Source: an uncultured Oscillospiraceae bacterium
Lineage (GTDB): Bacteria; Bacillota; Clostridia; Oscillospirales; Oscillospiraceae
Direction of reading: 5' to 3'
Assembly: GCA_900763965.1 (NCBI GenBank)
Contig: CAAFMG010000023.1
Location: forward strand, 1-11,455
Length of the DNA stretch: 11,455 nucleotides
Below are positions 1 through 5,415 of the stretch, piece after piece; the stretch's first letter is position 1, and each line of letters opens with the position of its first letter. The notes under the pieces are model-generated. The model saw only the letters and a program-made list of their open reading frames with translations. It was not told the origin of the DNA and did no database searches. The position numbers and the translations under genes were made by a program.

Positions 1-138
1 CAGAGTTTGCCACGTCAGTGGCAAATAAAGTAAAATATATTTTGCGTCAGGGCGTGTACCTGACACAACATACTTCTCAGGCCGCAAGTGTGCGAGTTGT
101 GCGCCTATGGCGCACAAGGAGTGCGCGCAGCGGACTGC
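1..138. other. Gene-free stretch with three small inverted repeats
   Basis: No coding region can be supported between the window edge and the liv operon terminator. Three perfect inverted repeats are visible: TTTGCCAC at 6-13 with GTGGCAAA at 18-25; GTCAGG at 46-51 with CCTGAC at 59-64; and TTGTGCGCC at 97-105 with GGCGCACAA at 109-117. None is followed by a clear T-run on either strand, so they are not obvious terminators. A weak plus-strand promoter-like pair, TTGCCA (7-12) and TAAAAT (31-36) with an 18-bp spacer, is also present. The region could be the downstream flank of an unseen gene or a structured RNA; neither can be decided here. Confidence 0.4.
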
Positions 139-178
139 AAAAAACCTGGCTTGAAACCCCTGTTGGGGTTTCAAGCCA
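139..178 (-). terminator. Intrinsic terminator of the liv operon
   Basis: A 14-bp perfect stem (147-160 with 165-178) closes a 4-nt loop. Read on the minus strand it is followed by six T residues (complement of A139-A144). It lies about 45 bp after the livF stop codon, so it most likely ends the whole livJHMGF transcript. Confidence 0.9.
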
Positions 179-222
179 AGCCAGCACCCCCTGCCTATTT
201 CTATGCAGAGGGTGTGTCATTG

Positions 223-921
223 TTAACCGCCAAGATAAGCTTTGCGAACCTCATCCGAGCTTGCCAGCTCCTGACCGGTTCCGCTGAGGGTGATGCTGCC
301 GGTTTCCAGAACATAGGCCCGATCCGCCACCTGCAGGGCCTTTCTTGCGTTCTGCTCCACCAGCAGAATGGTGGTGCCGGAGCGGTGGAGCTCCTTGATA
401 ATGGCAAAGATCTGATCCACCAGCAGCGGGGCCAGGCCCATGGAGGGCTCATCCAGCATCATCAGCTTGGGATGGCTCATCAAGGCCCGGGACATGGCCA
501 GCATCTGCTGCTCCCCGCCGGAGAGGGTACCGGCAATCTGTTTGCGCCGCTCCTTCAAACGGGGGAAGTAGTCAAAGACCATCTCCAGATCCTTCTCCGA
601 TGCCCCCTTATTAATGTAGGCACCCATTTCCAGATTTTCCTGTACGGTCATCTGCTGGAAGATCCGGCGGCCTTCCGGGACATGGGCCAGACCGTGGCGC
701 AGCAGCTTATAGGCATCCTGATGGGTGATATCCTCCCCGCAGAAGGTAATGCTGCCGCTTCTGGGATGCATCAAGCCGGAAACGGTTTTCAAAATGGTGC
801 TTTTGCCTGCACCATTGGCACCGATGAGGGCAACGATCTCCCCCTCGCCCACCGTAAAGGAAACGCCCTTCACCGCATGGATGGCACCATAGTAGACGTG
901 CATATCTTCTACTTTCAGCAT
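223..921 (-). CDS. livF: Branched-chain amino acid ABC transporter ATP-binding protein LivF
   Basis: This is the second ATPase of a LIV-type importer. It hydrolyses ATP on the cytoplasmic face of the LivHM channel to drive amino acid uptake. The protein has 232 residues, the usual LivF length. Visible motifs are Walker A GANGAGKST (34-42), the Q-loop region RIFQQMTVQENL (86-97), the ABC signature LSGGE (133-137), Walker B LMMLDEP (153-159), and the LivF-typical VEQN (188-191) in place of a switch histidine. The ATG start follows AGGAGG at 7 nt and overlaps the end of livG by 7 bp, implying translational coupling. It is the last gene of the operon and is followed by a strong terminator. The ATPase and LivF subfamily are secure; the transported substrate is inferred from family only. 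Confidence 0.96.
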   Translation of the reverse strand: MLKVEDMHVYYGAIHAVKGVSFTVGEGEIVALIGANGAGKSTILKTVSGLMHPRSGSITFCGEDITHQDAYKLLRHGLAHVPEGRRIFQQMTVQENLEMGAYINKGASEKDLEMVFDYFPRLKERRKQIAGTLSGGEQQMLAMSRALMSHPKLMMLDEPSMGLAPLLVDQIFAIIKELHRSGTTILLVEQNARKALQVADRAYVLETGSITLSGTGQELASSDEVRKAYLGG

Positions 922-1763
922 GAAACGTCCTCCTCTTTGCCCAGATAGGCTTCAATCACCGCAGGATTGGCCTGAATTTCCTCCGGGGTACCCTTGGCGA
1001 TGATCCGTCCGTAGTTCACCACGGCGATGGCTTCACAGACATTCATCACCAGGTTCATGTCGTGCTCGATGAGGAAAATTGCCACATGGAAGGTATCCCG
1101 GATCCGGCGGATCTGGTGCATCAGCTCCGTGGTCTCACTGGGATTCATACCGGCAGCAGGCTCGTCCAGCAGAATAATGGAAGGATCCGTTGCCAATGCC
1201 CGGACAATCTCCAATCTGCGCTGAACACCATAGGGCAGGCTTCCGGCCTTGGCATCGGCATACTCCCCCAGTCCCATAAAGTCCAGCAGCTCCATGGCCT
1301 TTACATTGGCCTGTTCCTCGGCCTTGTAGTAGCCGGGCAGGCGGAAAACGCTGCTGAAGAAGGAACACTTCATGGAATTGTGCAAACCCACCTTCACGTT
1401 GTCCAGCACAGTCATATCCGTAAACAGCCGGATATTCTGGAAGGTACGGGCAATGCCCAGCTTATTGACCTTGTAAACCGGCATTCCCTTGATGTCAATG
1501 CCGTTGACCAGGACGCTGCCCCGGGTGGGCTGATAAACACCGGTGAGCAGATTGAAAATGGTGGTCTTACCGGCACCGTTGGGGCCGATGAGACCGGAGA
1601 TCTCGGTGGGGCCGATGGTGATATTAAAGCCATCCACTGCCGTCAGACCGCCGAAGTCAATGCCCAGATTCCGCACATCCAATACCGGCTGCTTGCCCTG
1701 ATCTTCCTCACGGACAAAGGTGACGGTAGGCACCCTCAGAATTTTCTTGGAATATTCATTCAT
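915..1763 (-). CDS. livG: Branched-chain amino acid ABC transporter ATP-binding protein LivG
   Basis: First ATPase of the LIV importer, partner of LivF and of the LivHM permease. The protein has 282 residues from the chosen start. Motifs are Walker A GPNGAGKTT (60-68), Q-loop ARTFQNIRLF (105-114), a degenerate signature LPYGVQ (176-181; the LivG family normally reads L-S/P-Y-G-Q-Q), Walker B IILLDEP (196-202) and the switch histidine in IEHDM (232-236). The family C-terminus ending AYLG is present. The start ATG at 1763 forms an ATGA overlap with the livM stop and has AGGAGG 10 nt upstream. A GTG at 1769 is in frame but only 4 nt from the same site. The first ~27 residues, before the usual LDVRNL beginning of the ATPase fold, are an extension with no recognisable motif. 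Confidence 0.95.
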   Translation of the reverse strand: MNEYSKKILRVPTVTFVREEDQGKQPVLDVRNLGIDFGGLTAVDGFNITIGPTEISGLIGPNGAGKTTIFNLLTGVYQPTRGSVLVNGIDIKGMPVYKVNKLGIARTFQNIRLFTDMTVLDNVKVGLHNSMKCSFFSSVFRLPGYYKAEEQANVKAMELLDFMGLGEYADAKAGSLPYGVQRRLEIVRALATDPSIILLDEPAAGMNPSETTELMHQIRRIRDTFHVAIFLIEHDMNLVMNVCEAIAVVNYGRIIAKGTPEEIQANPAVIEAYLGKEEDVSC

Positions 1764-2824
1764 TTGCACGCCGCCTCCTTCTTGGAAAATACGCCCTTGA
1801 TCTTATCCGTCACCACGGACCGCAGATCCTTGACCTTGGGGGACCAGGTAAACAGCATCACCAGGATCAGAACCACCGCATAGATGATCATGCGGTAATC
1901 CTGCAAGCCCCGCATGGCCTCCGGGAGAATGAACAGCACCGTAGCGGAGATGATGGAGCCCAGGATATTGCCCATGCCGCCCAGCACCACAAAGACCAGG
2001 ATGTTGATAGAAGTATTGAAATTAAACTTGCTGGCGTTGATGGAGCCGTAGTTCATGGCGTACAGCGCACCGGCCATACCTGCCAGCACTGCGGAAACCA
2101 CAAATGCCTTCATCCGGAAAGCGGTAACATGAATGCCCACGGATTCGGCGGCGATCCGGTTATCCCGGACTGCCTTGATGGCCCGGCCCTCCCGGGACTT
2201 GATCAGATTCTGCACCACAAACAGGGTAAACAGGATCAAAGCAAAGCCCATGGCAAAGGTGGATAGTTTGGTAATCCCGGTGGCTCCTCTGGGGCCGGAG
2301 ATGATCATCTTGCCCCCATCCAGCAAGGTCAGCCCCTCGCTGCGCAGGGTGGCGTGGAGGCCCTTGTCATCCACACCCAGATAGAGATTGCCGATGATGT
2401 TCTTCATGATCTCGCCAAAGGCCAATGTCACAATGGCCAGGTAGTCACCCCGCAGCCGCAGCACGGGAATGCCGATGAGAAAGCCCATGATCCCGGCCAG
2501 TGCACCGCCAACCACCATGGCAGCCAGCAGCCGCAGGGTTCCGTTGGGAATGGCATCGGCCAGCAGTGCCGCCGTCACCACGCCGCTGAAAGCACCGATG
2601 CCCATAAATCCGGCATGGCCCAGGCTCAGCTCACCGCAGATGCCCACCAACAGGTTCAGGGACACTGCCAGCACCACATAGGCACAGGCCGGAACCAGGA
2701 AGCCCTTCATGGTGCTGCTGAGCTTCCCTTGGCTCATCAGCAGCTGGAGGATCAGGAAGGCCGCCGTCACCACAATATAGGTGGAGGCATCCATTAATTT
2801 CTGTTTTGTCAGTTTCTGTTTCAT
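1760..2824 (-). CDS. livM: Branched-chain amino acid ABC transporter permease LivM
   Basis: Membrane permease subunit that pairs with LivH to form the amino acid channel. The 354-residue protein is strongly hydrophobic, with roughly nine to ten membrane segments starting near residue 15. LivM signatures are visible: SLGHAGFMGIGAF (67-79), LRGDYLAIVTLAFGEI (124-139) and the EAA-like coupling loop around AVRDNRIAAESVGIHV (218-233), which contacts the ATPases. An in-frame GTG at 2833 would fall inside the ribosome binding site AGAGGT (2832-2837), so the ATG at 2824, 7 nt downstream, is preferred. The gene begins 12 nt after livH and its stop overlaps the livG start. Confidence 0.95.
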   Translation of the reverse strand: MKQKLTKQKLMDASTYIVVTAAFLILQLLMSQGKLSSTMKGFLVPACAYVVLAVSLNLLVGICGELSLGHAGFMGIGAFSGVVTAALLADAIPNGTLRLLAAMVVGGALAGIMGFLIGIPVLRLRGDYLAIVTLAFGEIMKNIIGNLYLGVDDKGLHATLRSEGLTLLDGGKMIISGPRGATGITKLSTFAMGFALILFTLFVVQNLIKSREGRAIKAVRDNRIAAESVGIHVTAFRMKAFVVSAVLAGMAGALYAMNYGSINASKFNFNTSINILVFVVLGGMGNILGSIISATVLFILPEAMRGLQDYRMIIYAVVLILVMLFTWSPKVKDLRSVVTDKIKGVFSKKEAACK

Positions 2825-2836
2825 AATCCGCACCTC

Positions 2837-3718
2837 TTACACCTTCTCCCGAACCTGCTTGCCCAGCAGACCGGCAGGCTTTACCAGAAGAATGATGATC
2901 AAAACGCCAAATACAATGGCATCACTGAACTGGGGGCTGAGATATGCCTTGCTGAAGGTCTCAATGATACCCAGCAAAATTCCGCCCAGCATGGCACCGG
3001 GGATGGAACCGATGCCTCCCAGAACGGCTGCCGTAAAGGCCCGGATACCTGGCATGGAGCCGGTGGTGGGCTGCAAGGTGGGAACGGTGGAACACAGCAG
3101 CACACCGGCAATGGCAGCCAGCGCCGAACCGATGGCAAAGGTGGTGGAGATGATCCGGTTCACATGGATACCCATGAGCTGAGCCGCATCCTGATCCTCA
3201 GACACCGCACGCATGGCCTTTCCGGTACGGGTGCGGGAGGTAAACCAGGTCAGTCCCAGCATAATGATGATGGAAGCGGCAATGGTATAGATCACCTCGC
3301 CGGTGATCACCAGCTGTCCTCCCGCCAGGCGCAGCGGGGGAAATGTAACAATGGAGGTAAAGTTCTTGGGGCTGGAGCTCCAGATCAGCTGCGCCGCATT
3401 TTGCAGGAAGTAGCTGACACCGATGGCAGTGATCAGCACTGCCAGGCTGGGGGTTCCCCGCAGAGGCCGATAGGCCAGGCCCTCAATCACCACACCCAGC
3501 AGGGTACATACCACCATGGCCGCCAGAACGGAGACCGCCGCCGGAAGTCCCAGATAGTTGGTCACGCAGAAGGAAATGTAAGCGCCTACCATAATGACAT
3601 CGCCATGGGCGAAGTTCAGCATCTTGGCAATGCCGTAAACCATGGTATAACCCAGTGCGATAATGGCATAGACAGAACCGATGCTGATGCCGTTGATCAG
3701 ATACTGAATAATTTTCAT
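2837..3718 (-). CDS. livH: Branched-chain amino acid ABC transporter permease LivH
   Basis: Membrane permease subunit of the LIV importer, 293 residues, about eight hydrophobic segments. Family signatures are ALGYTMVYGIAKMLNFAHGD (21-40), the EAA-like loop MRAVSEDQDAAQLMGIHV (169-186) and the glycine-rich AVLGGIGSIPGAMLGG (231-246). The ATG has a purine-rich GAGAGGGA site upstream. The gene is preceded by 158 bp with two hairpins after livJ, and followed at 12 nt by livM. It could belong to the related amide/urea permease branch of the HAAT family, but the complete J-H-M-G-F order fits the LIV type best. Confidence 0.95.
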   Translation of the reverse strand: MKIIQYLINGISIGSVYAIIALGYTMVYGIAKMLNFAHGDVIMVGAYISFCVTNYLGLPAAVSVLAAMVVCTLLGVVIEGLAYRPLRGTPSLAVLITAIGVSYFLQNAAQLIWSSSPKNFTSIVTFPPLRLAGGQLVITGEVIYTIAASIIIMLGLTWFTSRTRTGKAMRAVSEDQDAAQLMGIHVNRIISTTFAIGSALAAIAGVLLCSTVPTLQPTTGSMPGIRAFTAAVLGGIGSIPGAMLGGILLGIIETFSKAYLSPQFSDAIVFGVLIIILLVKPAGLLGKQVREKV

Positions 3719-3746
3719 GCTCGTCCCTCTCTTTTCATTTTCTCAA

Positions 3747-3789
3747 CAGTCTATGAAAATCCCGGCTTCTCCGGGGCTTTCATAGACTG
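3747..3789 (-). promoter_or_regulatory. Large intercistronic hairpin between livJ and livH
   Basis: The arms at 3747-3765 and 3771-3789 form a 19-bp stem with two adjacent non-Watson-Crick positions and a 5-nt loop. On the minus (message) strand it lies downstream of livJ and upstream of livH and lacks a following T-run. It is therefore more likely a 3'-end stabiliser or partial attenuator that keeps binding-protein mRNA above permease mRNA than a full terminator. The sequence shows the structure; the role is inferred. Confidence 0.7.
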
Positions 3790-3810
3790 CTGATATTCTT
3801 GCTTTGCAGG

Positions 3811-3838
3811 AGGATGGGGTACTTGCGCACCCCATCCT
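3811..3838 (-). promoter_or_regulatory. Second hairpin just after livJ
   Basis: A perfect 10-bp inverted repeat, AGGATGGGGT (3811-3820) and ACCCCATCCT (3829-3838), with an 8-nt loop, lies 38 bp beyond the livJ stop on the message strand. There is no T-run after it. Together with the larger hairpin at 3747-3789 it makes a tandem structured spacer between livJ and livH, probably protecting the livJ message from 3' decay. Confidence 0.6.
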
Positions 3839-3876
3839 GTTTGGTCGTATTGGTTTGTCGTTTCCGAAATTGGGGA

Positions 3877-5037
3877 TCAGTCCATGGGAACGTACACACC
3901 GTTCTCGATGACCACAGCGGCAGGCTCCTTGGAGATCATGCCGTTGGCATCCCAGTGCATCCCCTTGCCGGTCAGGCCGTCAACGGTCATGGTGGCAAAC
4001 TGCTCTTCCAGGATGCCGCACAGTTCCTCAGAGGATTCCTGTCCGGTGACACCGGCGGCAGTCAGCGCATTGTAGATGGAGTAGATCACGTCATAGCCGT
4101 CAGCGGCGAACTGGTTGGGAACCAGGCCGTCCATCTTGGCCTTGAACTTGGAAACAAAGGACTTGGTAGCCTCATCGGTGGCGTTGGCATCGAAGGGCGT
4201 CATCAGGCACAGGCCCTCTGCCAGAGCGGTGTCGAAGCCTTCCACAGTCAGGATGCCGTCCATACCGTCACAGCCGAAGAACTTGGGGGTGTAGCCCACC
4301 CGGTTTGCGTAGGTCAGGATCTGAGCAGCCTCGGTGTAGTAGATGGGCAGGAACAGCAGGTCTGCGCCCTCGTCCTTACACTTGGTCACCTGGGTGGACA
4401 GGTCAGCCTTGTTATCGGCGGTGTAGGAGGTGGTTGCCACCACATTCACACCCAGCTTGGCAGCGTTCTCGCTGAAGCCCTTGTACAGGCCGGCGGAGTA
4501 GTCATCGGAGGAGTCGTAGATAACACCAACCTTGGCATCTGCAAACTTGGTAGCCACCAGCTCTGCGGCGCTTGCGCCCTGGTTGGGGTCGGTGAAGCAC
4601 ATCTGGAATACATTGGCACCGGTCATTGCCAGAGATTCCGCAGAAGCAGAGGGGGTCAGGTTAAACATCTTGTCTTCCACGCTCTCAGGAGCCACTGCCA
4701 GAGCAGCACCGGTGGTGACCTGACCGGCCATGACCTGCATACCCCAGTCCTTGAGCACATTATAAGCGGAAACTGCCTTCTCACCGTCGGCTTCATCGTC
4801 CTGGGCGTTGAACTGGATCTGCAAGCCGCCCTTGGCGTTGATCTCTTCCACAGCCACTTCCATGGCGGTCTTGACAGCCAGGCCGTATGCAGAGTAGGGG
4901 CCGGTCAGCGGGCCGGACATACCGATCTTCACGGTGTTGGCGGCGGTGGTTTCAGCGGGCTTGTCGGAGGCTCCGCAGCCTGCCAGCAGGGACATGACCA
5001 TCATAACGGCCATCATCATAGCAAAGTACTTTTTCAT
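3877..5037 (-). CDS. livJ: LIV-type ABC transporter substrate-binding lipoprotein
   Basis: Extracellular binding lipoprotein that delivers the substrate to LivHMGF. The 386-residue product starts with a charged MKK, a hydrophobic stretch rich in methionine, and the lipobox LLAG-C with the lipidated Cys at residue 21. After a short linker rich in S, E, T and A comes the type I periplasmic-binding fold, with the family beginning KIGMSGPLTGPYSAYG. Family blocks follow: AVEEINAKGG, a serine-rich TPSASAES ligand loop, and VIYDSSDDYSAGL between lobes. The ATG has AAAGGAGACC about 7 nt upstream. A perfect TATAAT lies about 30 bp upstream of the start, directly against a terminator. Binding specificity (Leu/Ile/Val, other amino acids or amides) cannot be read from the sequence. 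Confidence 0.94.
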   Translation of the reverse strand: MKKYFAMMMAVMMVMSLLAGCGASDKPAETTAANTVKIGMSGPLTGPYSAYGLAVKTAMEVAVEEINAKGGLQIQFNAQDDEADGEKAVSAYNVLKDWGMQVMAGQVTTGAALAVAPESVEDKMFNLTPSASAESLAMTGANVFQMCFTDPNQGASAAELVATKFADAKVGVIYDSSDDYSAGLYKGFSENAAKLGVNVVATTSYTADNKADLSTQVTKCKDEGADLLFLPIYYTEAAQILTYANRVGYTPKFFGCDGMDGILTVEGFDTALAEGLCLMTPFDANATDEATKSFVSKFKAKMDGLVPNQFAADGYDVIYSIYNALTAAGVTGQESSEELCGILEEQFATMTVDGLTGKGMHWDANGMISKEPAAVVIENGVYVPMD

Positions 5038-5066
5038 TTTCTTGGTCTCCTTTTTTTCTCATTTTC

Positions 5067-5072
5067 ATTATA
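5067..5072 (-). promoter_or_regulatory. Possible -10 element for livJ inside the terminator tail
   Basis: A perfect TATAAT on the minus strand (complement of 5067-5072) overlaps the T-tract of the upstream terminator. Transcription from it would begin near 5060 and give a leader of about 22 nt containing the livJ ribosome binding site. No convincing -35 exists at 16-19 bp; the best candidate is TTACGG (5092-5097), with a 19-bp spacer. It may be a real promoter or a chance A/T match. Confidence 0.4.
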
Positions 5073-5105
5073 AAAAAGCGGTTACCTCTCACCGTAACCG
5101 CTTTT
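5072..5105 (-). terminator. Intrinsic terminator (attenuator) upstream of livJ
   Basis: A perfect 12-bp stem (5094-5105 with 5074-5085) with an 8-nt loop is followed on the minus strand by a T-run (complement of A5072-A5077, partly within the stem). It lies 29 bp after the stop of the small ORF and 36 bp before the livJ start. It ends the short transcript unless antitermination occurs. Confidence 0.85.
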
Positions 5106-5133
5106 CCATACATAGTAAGGTTTCCCGGTTACG
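5093..5133 (-). promoter_or_regulatory. Potential antiterminator helix
   Basis: On the minus strand CGTAACCG (5133-5126) is perfectly complementary to CGGTTACG (5100-5093). The latter contains most of the upstream arm of the terminator, so the two helices exclude each other. The upstream strand starts one base after the TAA of the small ORF, where a terminating or stalled ribosome would mask it. The geometry fits a translation-sensitive attenuator; the 8-bp helix is weaker than the 12-bp terminator but would form first during transcription. Confidence 0.5.
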
Positions 5134-5292
5134 TTAGGGCAGGCTAATTCGCAGAATGCACAAGCACAGAACGCAAATGGACACTGCCAGAATGATGGCA
5201 GTGTCCATTACGGGAACAACAGGCATACAGGTACAAGCCGCTGCGGAAGAGCAGCTGCAACGAGTGTTGTTCATGGTGTTCATAGCAGTCAT
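5134..5292 (-). CDS. Small cysteine-rich single-span membrane protein or leader peptide
   Basis: This is an unannotated 52-residue ORF. The ATG at 5292 has a textbook AAGGAGG (5301-5307) 8 nt upstream and a near-consensus promoter beyond it, so translation is likely. The N-terminal half is polar and ends in a paired motif C-x-C-x5-C-x-C (Cys12, 14, 20, 22). After a proline-valine stretch comes a hydrophobic segment of about 17-19 residues (31-49) holding three more cysteines (40, 43, 45). Seven cysteines in 52 residues is exceptional. Two further in-frame ATGs (Met4, Met7) exist. No family is recognised. It could be a membrane-bound thiol or metal-binding miniprotein, or a leader peptide whose Cys codons sense cysteine supply for the adjacent transporter. 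The DNA is heavily palindromic, so a purely RNA role is also possible. Confidence 0.6.
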   Translation of the reverse strand: MTAMNTMNNTRCSCSSAAACTCMPVVPVMDTAIILAVSICVLCLCILRISLP

Positions 5293-5303
5293 GGCTTGTA
5301 CCT
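5229..5303 (-). promoter_or_regulatory. Ribosome-binding-site-masking helix
   Basis: On the message strand AGGTACAAGCC (5303-5293), the end of the Shine-Dalgarno plus the spacer up to the ATG, is perfectly complementary over 11 nt to GGCTTGTACCT (5239-5229) inside the small ORF. The downstream strand covers the codons around Cys20-Thr21-Cys22. Folding would occlude initiation; a translating ribosome would open it. The structure is visible in the sequence; the effect on translation is inferred. Confidence 0.5.
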
Positions 5304-5322
5304 CCTTGTTAAATGTGCCCCT

Positions 5323-5351
5323 ATTGTATCTCAGAGGAAGACATTTGTCAA
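5323..5351 (-). promoter_or_regulatory. Strong sigma-A-type promoter of the small ORF/leader
   Basis: On the minus strand TTGACA (5351-5346) and TACAAT (5328-5323) are separated by exactly 17 bp. The start point would be near 5316, giving a 24-nt untranslated leader before the ATG at 5292. This is the best promoter match in the window. Confidence 0.85.
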
Positions 5352-5415
5352 CGAGATAAATACCACCATTTTATGAACCGAATATGTCGCTTTTTTGTGC
5401 AGATTGTGCATCATT

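Larger units (their letters stand above)
5073..5316 (-). ncRNA. Candidate structured leader RNA of the liv operon
   Basis: Between a strong promoter (start point near 5316) and an intrinsic terminator is a transcript of about 240 nt with much more self-complementarity than expected. It has an 11-bp helix (5293-5303 with 5229-5239), an 8-bp alternative helix that crosses it (5265-5272 with 5214-5221), a 14-bp hairpin (5196-5209 with 5176-5189), and an 8-bp antiterminator competing with the terminator. It also encodes the 52-residue ORF. I do not recognise a known riboswitch or T-box. The structure is seen in the sequence; a cis-regulatory role for livJ is inference. The alternative is simply the mRNA of a small protein. 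Confidence 0.45.

Noticed and set aside
1..222. tRNA or CRISPR in the gene-free left end
   Set aside because: No cloverleaf with a T-loop motif and no regularly spaced direct repeats; only isolated hairpins.
3799..5073. A 424-codon open frame on the plus strand
   Set aside because: It is exactly antisense to livJ and rich in Gly, His and Val; livJ has a lipobox, family motifs and a ribosome binding site.
5134..5292. Cys-rich ORF as a ribosomally made modified peptide (e.g. SCIFF-like)
   Set aside because: No radical SAM maturase, protease or export gene is nearby and the hydrophobic tail does not fit a typical precursor.
5073..5316. T-box or known amino acid riboswitch upstream of livJ
   Set aside because: I could not find the conserved T-box sequence, a specifier loop or any familiar riboswitch core; the elements seen are simple helices and a translated ORF.
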